From an uncultured Desulfovibrio sp. (GTDB taxonomy: Bacteria; Desulfobacterota; Desulfovibrionia; Desulfovibrionales; Desulfovibrionaceae), in NCBI GenBank assembly GCA_945871415.1, contig CAMBWG010000055.1:1-9856 (forward strand): 9,856 nt of DNA, in the 5' to 3' direction. Each line of letters opens with the position of its first letter. Position 1 is the stretch's first letter. Below are positions 1-7,074 of this stretch, piece after piece. Position numbers and translations under genes: made by a program. The notes beneath the pieces are model-generated. The model was not told the DNA's origin. It ran no database searches and saw only the letters and a list, made by a program, of their open reading frames with translations.

Positions 1-20
1 CGCCGTCCCGCCCGAACCGG

Positions 21-43
21 GCGGAAAAACCGCATTTTTCCGC
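21..43. repeat. 9-bp inverted repeat (hairpin)
   Basis: GCGGAAAAA at 21-29 and TTTTTCCGC at 35-43 are perfect reverse complements around a 5-base loop. The left arm overlaps the right arm of the GC hairpin at 8-24, so the two cannot form together. It could end transcription of a gene lying left of the window, but no T-run follows it. Confidence 0.5.
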
Positions 44-61
44 GAAACGACAGGCTGTATG

Positions 62-86
62 GTTTGAAATGCGCAGCATTTCAAAC
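62..86. repeat. 11-bp perfect inverted repeat upstream of cheV
   Basis: GTTTGAAATGC at 62-72 is the exact reverse complement of GCATTTCAAAC at 76-86, with the 3-base loop GCA. As RNA it would be a compact hairpin; as DNA it could be a dimeric regulator site. The AAAAATGC that follows at 88-95 is complementary to GCATTTTT at 32-39, so this hairpin could also sit inside a larger stem. The function is not known. Confidence 0.55.
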
Positions 87-376
87 TAAAAATGCTCTAG
101 TAGAGACGTTGCGCTTCTTTTCCGTGGCAGGGAGGCGCATCTGATGTTTTGTTATTTTAACAGATAAGGCTCCAGAGCGCATCGACGTGAAAAAGATTCT
201 CCCCTGATGCGGGACCTTGTCTCCCCGCAGAAGCTCTCCGCCGGAAAGGCCTCGGGAAACCACGGCAGCAGGAGACAGGATGCCCCCGCCCGGAAACCGG
301 CGTCATCGTATCGGAGATCTGCTCTGGAAATACGCCCGGCGTGCTCTTGCCGCCATCGGCCATGTTTGGAGACAGT

Positions 377-1408
377 ATGTCGCAAACGAATATCCTGCTG
401 GAAACCGGCACAAACGAGCTGGAGATTGTGGAATTCTACGTCAATCAGGACGGATACGAAGGCCACTACGGGCTCAATGTGGCTAAGGTAGTGGAAATTA
501 TCCGTCGCCAGTCCATTACGGCCATGCCGGAAATGCGACATCCGGCCGTGCTCGGCGCTTTTTCCCACCGCAACGGGCGTATTGTGCCGATGATCGACAT
601 GGCGAAATATCTTGGCAGCACCCCCATTGCCAATGAAGACGCCAAGGTCATTGTTACGGAATTTAATACCGTCTATACCGGATTCCTTGTTTCCGGCGTC
701 AATCGCATCTACCGGCTGAGCTGGATGGATGTGGAAGCCCCCGGTAATTTCCTGCAGAATATCAGCAAGAGCTCCATCACCGGCGTGGTGCGGCTGGAGG
801 ATCGCGTCATCTTCCTGCTGGACCTGGAAGCCATTGTGGCGGAACTCAACCCGAGCATGGCCATCCGCTATCCTGAGGAAGAGCAGAATTTTCTCAAGGA
901 GGGCAGCCCGCAGGAAGTGCTGCATGTGGACGACTCCTCCAGTATTCGCGGCCTTGTGGCGCATCTGCTTGCCAAGGAAGGTCGCTTTACTCTGACGCAG
1001 AAGGTCAACGGCGAGGAGGCCTGGCACTACCTGCTGGAACTCAAGCAGCATTGCGAGGAAACCGGGGAACCTGTCGCCAAGTATTGTGCGGGCATTATTT
1101 CCGATATTGAAATGCCGTCCATGGACGGCCTGGCCCTGTGCAAGCATATCAAGGAAGATCCGCTGCTCAAGCGTATTCCCGTGGCTATTTTCTCGTCCAT
1201 GATCAATGAGCCGCTGGCGCGCAAGTGCGCGTCTGTGGGAGCCGATGCCCAGTTTACCAAGCCGGACCTGAAGGCCCTGTCCGACAAGCTGGATATGCTG
1301 ATCAAGGAAACCTGGGGGCAGCCAAAGCCCGCGCCCGTGGAGCAGAAGAACCGCACGGCCAGTCCCTTTGCCTCCAGTCCCTTTACCGCCAGCCCGTTTT
1401 CTTCGTAA
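377..1408 (+). CDS. cheV: Chemotaxis coupling protein CheV (CheW domain plus receiver domain)
   Basis: A 343-residue cytoplasmic protein that would link chemoreceptors to the CheA kinase and tune the array through phosphorylation. The CheW-like domain spans about residues 10-175. The response-regulator receiver domain spans about 180-315 and has the acidic pair D185/D186, phospho-acceptor D243 in SDIEMPSMDG, S273/S274 at the switch position and K295 in FTKPD, so it should be phosphorylatable. The open frame begins further upstream at 341, but I chose ATG 377 (MSQTNILLE) because GGAG at 368-371 precedes it with a 5-base gap and because protein similarity begins there. The last 15 or so residues form a Ser/Pro/Phe tail with three SPF motifs. 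No other chemotaxis gene is adjacent, and it is transcribed alone. The family assignment is strong; which receptor it serves cannot be told. Confidence 0.93.
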   Translation: MSQTNILLETGTNELEIVEFYVNQDGYEGHYGLNVAKVVEIIRRQSITAMPEMRHPAVLGAFSHRNGRIVPMIDMAKYLGSTPIANEDAKVIVTEFNTVYTGFLVSGVNRIYRLSWMDVEAPGNFLQNISKSSITGVVRLEDRVIFLLDLEAIVAELNPSMAIRYPEEEQNFLKEGSPQEVLHVDDSSSIRGLVAHLLAKEGRFTLTQKVNGEEAWHYLLELKQHCEETGEPVAKYCAGIISDIEMPSMDGLALCKHIKEDPLLKRIPVAIFSSMINEPLARKCASVGADAQFTKPDLKALSDKLDMLIKETWGQPKPAPVEQKNRTASPFASSPFTASPFSS

Positions 1409-1431
1409 CAGCCTGTCTTTTGTCCGGCTGT

Positions 1432-1484
1432 TGAACGGAACACGCCGTCTTTCCGCAGCGCGGAAAGACGGCGTGTTCCGTTCA
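1432..1484. terminator. Perfect 25-bp hairpin between convergent cheV and hemW
   Basis: The arms 1432-1456 and 1460-1484 are perfectly complementary over 25 bp around the 3-base loop AGC. The hairpin lies between the stop codons of cheV (1408) and hemW (1541), where a bidirectional terminator is expected. There is no T-run on either side, so it may act with Rho or as a 3'-end stabiliser instead of as a classical intrinsic terminator. Its arms do not resemble the purine-rich hairpins elsewhere in the window. Confidence 0.75.
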
Positions 1485-1540
1485 TGCTCCGGGGCCTCCC
1501 CGCACCCGAAGCACTCGCGATGCCGCAGGCAGCGCCCGCG

Positions 1541-2818
1541 CTACGCGCTCGGAAATACAGCGGCCCGTACCAGGGTCCGATCCAGATCGGCCAGATCTTC
1601 TTCGTCAAAGTCCGTCGCCGACGGCATGGTCAGCGGCTGAGTCTGAGGCAGCGCCAGCATTTTGTCCGTATTCTCGAACAGATTGCGCAGAATGGCATTG
1701 GAAACCAGCATGCCTTTGCGCGTCAGGCGCAGATAGCCCTCGCGCATGCGCACGAGCCCGTTGTCATAAAGGGCCTGAATCATGCGCTGATTATCTTTGA
1801 CGAAGTCCCGGCCGGTCAGTGTTTTGTATGCTTTGAGCCGCAGACCGCGCGCCGTGCGCAGACGCAGCATGATCAGCTCAAGCACGCGCACGCGGGGGGT
1901 GAGCACTTCCGGGTCCTGCCCCAGCGTGCCGCCGCGCACCTGCGCGTCCCATGCCCGCTGGCTGGCGGGATTGGTCCAGCGGGTATGGAGCATGGTCGAC
2001 GTTGCCGAAGGCCCCAGACCGATATAGTCCCGGCCTTCCCAGTAGCCCAGATTGTGATGGCACTGGAAGCCCATGCGCGCATAATTGGAAATCTCGTAGT
2101 GCAGATACCCCTGTGATTCCAGCAGAGCCGATCCTTCCATATACATAAGGTTCTGATCCCGTTCCGGCGGCAGGGAAAGCCGTCCCTCGGAACATTCCAG
2201 TTCCAGAGGCGTGCCCGGCTCCAGCGTCAGGCCATAGGCGGAAATGTGATCGGGCCCTATGCGGCAGATGTCCTTGAGCGTCTGCAGCCACTGGCGCATG
2301 CTCTGGCCGGGGAGCCCCCACATCAAATCCACGCTGACGTTGGTGCAGCCGGCTTCGCGGGCATTGAACACCGTATGCAGGCTGTCCGAGGCTTTGTGCG
2401 CGCGTCCCAGCATGCGCAGCGTGTTATCGTCGAGGCTTTGCAGGCCGATGGACAGGCGATTCACCCCGGCAGCCAGAAAATCCGCCACATCCTGCTGCGT
2501 GCGCAGGGATTCGGGGTTGGCCTCCAGTGTTATTTCCGCCTTGGGATGCAGGGAAAAATAGCGTCCGATGCGGTCAAGCACAGCATGTATGAAGGAAGGC
2601 GACAACAGGCTCGGCGTGCCGCCGCCAAAAAACACGGATTCTACCGGCGTACCGCCGAAGCGATCCCCCCAGTGGGCCAGCTCCATGAGCAGCGTATCGG
2701 CATAGGCTTGCAGCCGCTCGGACGTGCGCGGATTGATGCCGCGTCCAAGGGCCGTGGAATGGAAGGCGCAGTAACTGCACCGGATGCGACAGAAGGGGAC
2801 ATGAATATAAATCAGCAT
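1541..2818 (-). CDS. hemW: Radical SAM heme chaperone HemW (HemN-like)
   Basis: A 425-residue radical SAM protein. HemW proteins bind heme and deliver it to target proteins; older annotation calls them oxygen-independent coproporphyrinogen III oxidase. The SAM cluster cysteines are C10, C14 and C17 in HVPFCRIRCSYCAF, followed by GGGTPS at 65-70, TLEANPES near 97, YEISNYA at 241 and the HNxxYW motif near 255, which is typical of HemW. The HemN_C-type domain covers about 310-385. The C-terminal 35 or so residues are an acidic extension, so the protein is longer than the usual 380 or so. The frame runs upstream to 3058, but the start at 2818 is chosen because the conserved IYIHVPFC begins there and an AAGG ribosome binding site lies 7-8 bases before it. 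It is divergent from pepA. True CPO activity is unlikely if, as in Desulfovibrio, heme comes from siroheme. Confidence 0.92.
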   Translation of the reverse strand: MLIYIHVPFCRIRCSYCAFHSTALGRGINPRTSERLQAYADTLLMELAHWGDRFGGTPVESVFFGGGTPSLLSPSFIHAVLDRIGRYFSLHPKAEITLEANPESLRTQQDVADFLAAGVNRLSIGLQSLDDNTLRMLGRAHKASDSLHTVFNAREAGCTNVSVDLMWGLPGQSMRQWLQTLKDICRIGPDHISAYGLTLEPGTPLELECSEGRLSLPPERDQNLMYMEGSALLESQGYLHYEISNYARMGFQCHHNLGYWEGRDYIGLGPSATSTMLHTRWTNPASQRAWDAQVRGGTLGQDPEVLTPRVRVLELIMLRLRTARGLRLKAYKTLTGRDFVKDNQRMIQALYDNGLVRMREGYLRLTRKGMLVSNAILRNLFENTDKMLALPQTQPLTMPSATDFDEEDLADLDRTLVRAAVFPSA

Positions 2819-2864
2819 GGCGAACCTTGATGACAGGAAAATGACTCTCTGGCCAGCGCTCCTC

Positions 2865-2891
2865 ATTATGCAAAAAGAGAACCAAAGACAA
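2865..2891 (-). promoter_or_regulatory. Candidate sigma-70 promoter for hemW
   Basis: On the minus strand, TTGTCT (2886-2891) and CATAAT (2865-2870) are separated by 15 bases. The -10 box matches 5 of 6 consensus positions and lies about 47 bases before the hemW start, but the spacing is short. This is inferred from sequence only. Confidence 0.4.
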
Positions 2892-3012
2892 TATCTTCCG
2901 CTGCGCCTCCCCTGAAAGCCGCCTGTGCTTCCGTCGCCCCGAAACTGTCCGGGCGGGCGTCGCAGGCGTCCGCATCCCGCCGCGGCGGCGCATATCGGGG
3001 CCCGGAGCCGCC

Positions 3013-3041
3013 TTGGCAAAGAAGGACGCCTTGCGTATATT
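3013..3041 (+). promoter_or_regulatory. Strong sigma-70 promoter candidate for pepA-cobA/hemD
   Basis: TTGGCA (3013-3018) and TATATT (3036-3041) are separated by exactly 17 bases, and each matches 5 of 6 consensus positions. Transcription would start near 3048, giving a leader of about 34 bases that contains the AGGAG ribosome binding site at 3071-3075. It is the best promoter match I found in the window. Confidence 0.65.
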
Positions 3042-3081
3042 GCACTTCTCACGAGCATTTTCTCTCAGACAGGAGAAGTCC

Positions 3082-4584
3082 ATGGATATACGTTTTCAGT
3101 GCAACGGCCCTGCCCAGTGGAAGGCCGATATCATGGTGGTGCTGTTCTGCAAGGGGGAACGTCTGCCCGATGTCGCTCCCTGCGTGGACGCCGCCGCTCC
3201 CTGGCTGGCCATTGCTCCGGCCCTGCGCGATGCCCGGGGCGACAAGGACGAGCTGACCATGCTGCACGGGCATCCCGAACTCAATATTCCCCGCGTGCTG
3301 GCCGTCGGCCTTGGCGCGCGCGAAGATGTTGATGTGTCCGCCGTCCGCAAGGCTCTCGGCTCCGCCCTGCGCCGCTGCCGGGCCGCCGGCATCGGCAGCG
3401 TGCTTATCCCCGAACCCATGCTGGCAGCCCTGCCCGGCGGGCGGGAGCGCCTTGTGGAAGAGGCGGTCTACGCCTCTCTGCTGGGCCTCTATCGTTTCTC
3501 CGGCCTGAAAAAGGCGGATAAGGACGAGCGCAAGGACCCTGAATGGCTGGCCATCGGCTTTGAGGGCGAATTTGTGCCTGACGGCGGTCAGGCCGCGGCG
3601 CGGCGCGGCGAGCGCGCCGCCGAAGCCGTGGCGCTTGCCCGCACGCTGGCCAATACTCCGGCCAACCTGCTCGGCCCCGCCGATCTGGCCGAAAAGGCCC
3701 GCGCGCTGGCTGCCGAACGCGGTCTGTCCTGCACCGTGATGGAAGAGGACGATCTGCGCGAGCAGGGCATGCACTGCCTGCTGGCCGTGGGGCAGGGTTC
3801 CGCCCGCCCGCCGCGTCTTGTGGTGCTGGAGCATGCTCCGGAAGGTCACGAGCAGGAAAAGCCCCTGATTCTCGTGGGCAAGGGCATCACTTTTGACAGC
3901 GGCGGCATCAGCCTCAAGCCCGGCGCCAATATGCACGCCATGAAGTGCGACATGACGGGCGCCGCCATTGTTCTTTCCGTACTGGCCGCCGCCGCTGAAG
4001 AGCAGCTGCCCCGCCGGATTGTCGGCATCATGGCCTGCGCCGACAACATGCCCGATGGACGCGCCACGCGCCCCGGCGATGTGGTCGTCGCCGCCAGCGG
4101 CGACAGCGTGGAAATTCAGAATACCGACGCAGAGGGCCGTCTTGCCCTGTGCGACGCTCTCGCCTACGCCCAGAAAGAGTGGACGCCTGCCGCCATTGTG
4201 GACATTGCCACGCTGACCGGCGCCTGCGCCGTGGCCCTTGGTTCGGAAGTGGCCGGTCTGTTCTGCGATGACGATGCGCTGCGCGAACGTCTGCAGGCTT
4301 CCGCCACCCTGGGCGGCGAGGCTCTCTGGCCTCTGCCTCTCTGGAAGGGCTACAAAGAAAACCTGAAAAGTGAAGTGGCCGATATCTGCCATATCGGTCC
4401 GCGCGAGGGCGGTGCCATTCATGCGGCCCTGTTCCTCCAGCATTTTATTCAGGACGGCGTGCGCTGGGCTCATCTGGATATTGCCGGCGTGGACTGGGCG
4501 TCCAAGCCCGGCCCCCTGACCGTCATCGGCGGCACCGCCTTTGGTGCGCGAACCCTGCTGGAACTGGCCCGAGGAGGCGTATAA
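3082..4584 (+). CDS. pepA: Leucyl (cytosol) aminopeptidase, M17 family
   Basis: A 500-residue cytosolic aminopeptidase that removes N-terminal residues, preferring Leu-like ones, using two metal ions. The C-terminal catalytic domain has the complete M17 set: K267, D272, D290, D349 and E351 as metal ligands and K279 and R353 as catalytic residues. Each falls three positions before its Escherichia coli PepA counterpart. The signature NTDAEGRL begins at residue 347. The N-terminal 160 or so residues form the variable M17 N-domain. The start at 3082 (MDIRFQ) is preferred over the in-frame ATG at 3013 because AGGAG lies 6 bases upstream and because 3013 coincides with the predicted -35 box. The stop codon abuts the cobA-hemD start, so the two genes are probably cotranscribed. 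In some bacteria PepA also binds DNA; nothing here shows that. Confidence 0.96.
   Translation: MDIRFQCNGPAQWKADIMVVLFCKGERLPDVAPCVDAAAPWLAIAPALRDARGDKDELTMLHGHPELNIPRVLAVGLGAREDVDVSAVRKALGSALRRCRAAGIGSVLIPEPMLAALPGGRERLVEEAVYASLLGLYRFSGLKKADKDERKDPEWLAIGFEGEFVPDGGQAAARRGERAAEAVALARTLANTPANLLGPADLAEKARALAAERGLSCTVMEEDDLREQGMHCLLAVGQGSARPPRLVVLEHAPEGHEQEKPLILVGKGITFDSGGISLKPGANMHAMKCDMTGAAIVLSVLAAAAEEQLPRRIVGIMACADNMPDGRATRPGDVVVAASGDSVEIQNTDAEGRLALCDALAYAQKEWTPAAIVDIATLTGACAVALGSEVAGLFCDDDALRERLQASATLGGEALWPLPLWKGYKENLKSEVADICHIGPREGGAIHAALFLQHFIQDGVRWAHLDIAGVDWASKPGPLTVIGGTAFGARTLLELARGGV
4571..4577 (+). promoter_or_regulatory. Ribosome binding site of cobA-hemD inside the pepA 3' end
   Basis: GAGGAGG lies within the last codons of pepA, 7 bases before the ATG at 4585. 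The pepA stop (4582-4584) is followed directly by that ATG, an arrangement that favours translational coupling or reinitiation. Confidence 0.75.
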
Positions 4585-6096
4585 ATGAAAGTCTATCTTA
4601 TCGGCGCAGGTCCCGGCGACGCCGGTCTGCTGACCCTCAAGGGCCGCGATATGCTGGCTTCCGCTGATGTTGTGGTCTATGACGCGCTGGCCAACGAGGA
4701 CCTGCTTGCGCATGCCCGTCCCGATGCCGAGCGCATCTACGTGGGCAAGGTGGCGGGCAATCATGCCCTGCCGCAGCAGGAAATCAACGCGCTGCTGATT
4801 CGTAAGGCAAAGGAAGGCAAGATCGTTGCCCGCCTCAAGGGGGGCGATCCCTATATCTTCGGCCGCGGCGGCGAAGAAGCCGAAGAACTGCGGGCCGCCG
4901 GGGTTCCCTTTGAGGAAGTTCCCGGCATCAGCTCCACCATTGCCGCGCCCGCTTATGCGGGCATCCCGCTCACCCATCGGGATTATGCCTCGTCCGTGAC
5001 CATCATCACCGGCCATGAAAACCCCGACAAGCCCGGTTCCGTACACAACTGGAAGGCTCTGGCCGCCAGCGCGTCGACGCTGGTCTTTGTCATGGGCATG
5101 AAGAATCTGCCGGATATCGCCCGCAACCTTATGGATGCGGGCATGGATCCGGCCACGCCCGCGGCGCTCGTCTATCGCGGCACCACGCCGCGGCAGCGCA
5201 GCCTTGTCGCGCCGCTGGGGCAGTTGCCGCAGGCCGCCGTTGATGCCGGTTTCACCAATCCTTCCGTCATCGTCGTGGGCCGGGTCTGCGCCCTGCGCGA
5301 GACGCTCGGCTGGTTCGAGCAGCGTCCTCTGTACGGTAAAACCGTGGTCGTCACCCGCGCCCGCGAACAGGCCAGCGGCCTTGCCGCGCAGCTGGCGGAA
5401 CTCGGGGCGCGCGTCATCCAGTGCCCCACCATCGAAATCAAGCCTCTGGACGACTATGCGCCGCTGGATCGGGCCATCGCCGCTCTTGGCGAGTATCAGT
5501 GGCTGATTTTTACATCCGTCAACGGCGTGAAATACTTCTGGCAGCGGCTGGAGCTGGCCGGGCGTGACGCCCGCGCCCTGGGCTCCTGCAAGGTGGCGGC
5601 CATCGGCCCGGCCACGGCGGAAGCCCTGCGCATCCGCGGCATTGTTCCCGATCTCGTGCCTGAAAAATACATGGCCGAGGGCGTTATTGCCGGTTTGCAG
5701 GCGCAGGGCCCCGTAAGCGGCATGCGTATGCTGCTGCCCCGCGCCGCCAAGGCCCGGGAAATCCTGCCCGAGGAACTCCGCAAGGCCGGTGCGACCGTGG
5801 ATGTCATTGCCGCCTACGAAACCGTGCCCGCCGCCGTTCTCAAGGAGGAAGTGCTGGCCGGTCTGAGCGACAGGAGCATTGACTGCGTGACCTTCGGCTC
5901 CTCGTCCACCGTGGAGAACTTCCTGTCCATCTTCCCTGCGGAAACGCTGGCCACCTCCGGCGCGCGCATTGCCGCCATCGGCCCCATCACGGCCGCAACC
6001 CTGGCCCGGCGGGGGCTTCCCTGCCACATTCAGCCGTCGGAATTCACCATTCCGGCGCTTGTGGCCGCCGTTGCCGAAGCCTTTGCAAAAGATTAG
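4585..6096 (+). CDS. cobA-hemD: Fused uroporphyrinogen-III C-methyltransferase / uroporphyrinogen-III synthase
   Basis: A 503-residue bifunctional cytosolic enzyme. The N-terminal CobA/SUMT domain (about 1-240) uses S-adenosylmethionine to methylate uroporphyrinogen III at C2 and C7, giving precorrin-2; it carries LIGAGPGD at 5-12, GDPYIFGRGGEE at 87-98 and VPGISS at 112-117. The C-terminal HemD domain (about 250-503) closes hydroxymethylbilane to uroporphyrinogen III; it carries TSVNGV at 310-315, AIGPATAEAL near 339, LLPRA at 383-387, TFGSSSTVENF near 436 and AIGPITAATL near 464. Fusion joins two consecutive steps and steers the intermediate towards siroheme and cobalamin. Such fusions are known in Desulfovibrio and some Gram-positive bacteria, and in sulfate reducers they feed siroheme for sulfite reductase. 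It is expressed with pepA and followed by hairpin A1. I see no truncation or missing motif. Confidence 0.95.
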   Translation: MKVYLIGAGPGDAGLLTLKGRDMLASADVVVYDALANEDLLAHARPDAERIYVGKVAGNHALPQQEINALLIRKAKEGKIVARLKGGDPYIFGRGGEEAEELRAAGVPFEEVPGISSTIAAPAYAGIPLTHRDYASSVTIITGHENPDKPGSVHNWKALAASASTLVFVMGMKNLPDIARNLMDAGMDPATPAALVYRGTTPRQRSLVAPLGQLPQAAVDAGFTNPSVIVVGRVCALRETLGWFEQRPLYGKTVVVTRAREQASGLAAQLAELGARVIQCPTIEIKPLDDYAPLDRAIAALGEYQWLIFTSVNGVKYFWQRLELAGRDARALGSCKVAAIGPATAEALRIRGIVPDLVPEKYMAEGVIAGLQAQGPVSGMRMLLPRAAKAREILPEELRKAGATVDVIAAYETVPAAVLKEEVLAGLSDRSIDCVTFGSSSTVENFLSIFPAETLATSGARIAAIGPITAATLARRGLPCHIQPSEFTIPALVAAVAEAFAKD

Positions 6097-6119
6097 GGGG
6101 TAACGCTAAATCGTTCTTC

Positions 6120-6199
6120 TGGGGGAAGGAAACCCCTTTGGCTGGCGCGCAAGGTGGTTTCCTTCCCCCAGGCCCCCATCCTTCCCCCAACGCGCTTTT
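6120..6199 (+). terminator. Hairpin repeat A1, likely terminator after cobA-hemD
   Basis: TGGGGGAAGGAAACC at 6120-6134 pairs perfectly over 15 bp with 6156-6170. A second short stem (CCTT/AAGG, 6135-6138 with 6151-6154) is inside, topped by TGGCTGGCGCGC. A C-rich tail follows in which CCTTCCCCCA from the right arm (6161-6170) recurs at 6180-6189, and then CGCGCTTTTT to about 6200. It begins 24 bases after the cobA-hemD stop. Nearly the same element (A2) lies after the wbsX-like gene on the other strand. Confidence 0.75.
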
Positions 6200-6252
6200 T
6201 CAAAGGGGACACAGGCCATGTGGCAAGCAGCTTTCAAAGGTCATGTGCAGTC

Positions 6253-6290
6253 TTCATTTTCTGTTTATTTGAAATAAATAGAAATATCTT
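6253..6290 (+). promoter_or_regulatory. AT-rich promoter/operator candidate upstream of purN
   Basis: In an otherwise GC-rich window this stretch is strikingly AT-rich. It contains the near-perfect dyad TTTATTT-G-AAATAAA at 6264-6278. TTCATT (6253-6258) and TAAATA (6275-6280) are spaced 16 bases apart and could be a weak sigma-70 promoter, with the dyad covering the spacer and -10 box as a repressor site would. The regulator is unknown; Fur/PerR-type sites can look similar, but the match is not specific. Confidence 0.35.
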
Positions 6291-6312
6291 TGAAAAAGGT
6301 AAAACGCGAGGC

Positions 6313-6357
6313 GGCGGCACCGTGCCGCCCATTCCCGGTCGCCCGGGAACGTCTTTT
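6313..6357 (+). promoter_or_regulatory. Tandem hairpins in the purN leader
   Basis: Two GC-rich stems follow each other: GGCGGCA (6313-6319) with TGCCGCC (6323-6329), and TTCCCGG (6332-6338) with CCGGGAA (6343-6349). A short pyrimidine run (GTCTTTTCCCC) comes next, ending about 15 bases before the purN ribosome binding site. The second stem with its T-run resembles a weak intrinsic terminator, so attenuation is possible. I recognise no known riboswitch consensus. Confidence 0.35.
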
Positions 6358-6388
6358 CCCCTTCAGCCCTTGACGGAGAGAGCCTACC

Positions 6389-7069
6389 ATGCCTCTGAAT
6401 ATCGCCATTCTTGCTTCCGGCAGCGGTACCAACGCCCAGTCCATGATCGACAAGGCCGCCGCCGGGCTTCTGGATGTGGACATTCGTCTTATTGCCGGCA
6501 ACAGACCCGGGGCGAAGGTTTTCGACAGAGCCCGCGCCGCGGGCATCCCCTGTCTGGAGCTTGATCACAAGGCTTTTGAAAGCCGCGAAGCCTTTGATAC
6601 CGAAATGGTCGCCGCCATACGTCAGTCCGGCGCGGAATATGTCGTGCTGGCGGGCTACATGCGCCTGCTTTCGCGGGTCTTCCTCTCCGCCTTTGCCGGA
6701 AAAATCATCAATATTCATCCCGCCATCCTGCCGAGCTTCCCCGGTATTCACGGCGGCGCGGATGCGCTGGCCTATGGCGTCAAGCTCACGGGCTGCACCG
6801 TGCATTTTGTGGAAGAAGTCATGGACAGCGGCCCCGTCATCATTCAGGCCGCCGTGCCCGTCAATGCCGGAGAGCCCGAAGACGACCTTATGAACCGTAT
6901 CCATCCGCTGGAGCATCGCATCTACCCGCAGGCGCTCCAGTGGCTCGCGCAGGGACGTATCCGCGTCGAAGGGCGGCAGGTCTTTCTCGCGCCTTCCGAC
7001 ACCCCCCGCGCCCGGCGCGCTCCCGATGACGACTGGTTCGTCTGGCCGCCGCTGGAAGAAGGGTTCTAG
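6389..7069 (+). CDS. purN: Phosphoribosylglycinamide formyltransferase (GART)
   Basis: A 226-residue cytosolic enzyme that transfers a formyl group from 10-formyltetrahydrofolate to GAR, the third step of purine synthesis. The N-terminal ASGSGTNAQ (9-17) binds the phosphate of GAR. The catalytic triad is N108, H110 (NIHPAILPSFPG) and D146 (EVMDSGPV), in the expected order and spacing. GYMRLLS at 89-95 is also typical. The start at 6389 has GGAGAG 8 bases upstream and opens directly on the conserved core. The C-terminal 20 or so residues beyond the usual end are Arg/Pro/Asp/Trp-rich and poorly conserved. It stands alone, with no other purine gene in view; AT-rich and hairpin elements precede it and hairpin B1 follows. 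Confidence 0.95.
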   Translation: MPLNIAILASGSGTNAQSMIDKAAAGLLDVDIRLIAGNRPGAKVFDRARAAGIPCLELDHKAFESREAFDTEMVAAIRQSGAEYVVLAGYMRLLSRVFLSAFAGKIINIHPAILPSFPGIHGGADALAYGVKLTGCTVHFVEEVMDSGPVIIQAAVPVNAGEPEDDLMNRIHPLEHRIYPQALQWLAQGRIRVEGRQVFLAPSDTPRARRAPDDDWFVWPPLEEGF

Positions 7070-7074
7070 AAATA

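Larger units (their letters stand above)
1..376. other. Non-coding region upstream of cheV
   Basis: No reading frame here looks like a real gene; the open frames are short, compositionally odd or antisense to cheV. The first 105 bases are crowded with inverted repeats: a 7-bp stem at 8-24, a 9-bp stem at 21-43, an 11-bp stem at 62-86 and a small palindrome at 95-105. A further AT-rich dyad, TGTTA-TTT-TAACA, lies at 150-162. The rest up to the cheV ribosome binding site is GC-rich without a clear signal. The cheV promoter should be here, but I could not find a convincing -35/-10 pair, a sigma-28 site or a sigma-54 site. The left part may also be the 3' flank of a gene outside the window. Confidence 0.6.

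Noticed and set aside
87..113. A sigma-28 flagellar promoter before cheV
   Set aside because: TAAA is present, but no GCCGATAA-like -10 box occurs at the right distance.
124..140. A sigma-54 promoter (TGGCAG...GC) before cheV
   Set aside because: The GG and GC elements are 9 bases apart instead of 10, and the -12 box does not read TTGC.
152..1147. A 331-codon minus-strand open frame opposite cheV
   Set aside because: cheV has all family motifs on the other strand. This frame has no domain and His/Gln-rich shadow composition.
1541..2818. Naming the gene hemN (oxygen-independent coproporphyrinogen III oxidase)
   Set aside because: The HNxxYW and other motifs fit HemW better, and the inferred host group makes heme from siroheme and does not need CPO.
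2980..2996. GC-only palindrome (CCGCCGCGGCGG) in the hemW-pepA gap
   Set aside because: It is short and low in complexity, as expected by chance at this GC content, and lies outside the promoter candidates.
2819..3058. An 80-residue N-terminal extension of HemW
   Set aside because: The open frame allows it, but the conserved protein begins at MLIYIHVPFC with a ribosome binding site, and the extension would cover both divergent promoter candidates.
3049..6027. A 992-codon open frame on the minus strand opposite pepA and cobA-hemD
   Set aside because: It is a shadow of two clear genes with G/C-biased third positions. Its translation is Gly/His/Gln-rich with no recognisable domain, and it spans an operon junction.
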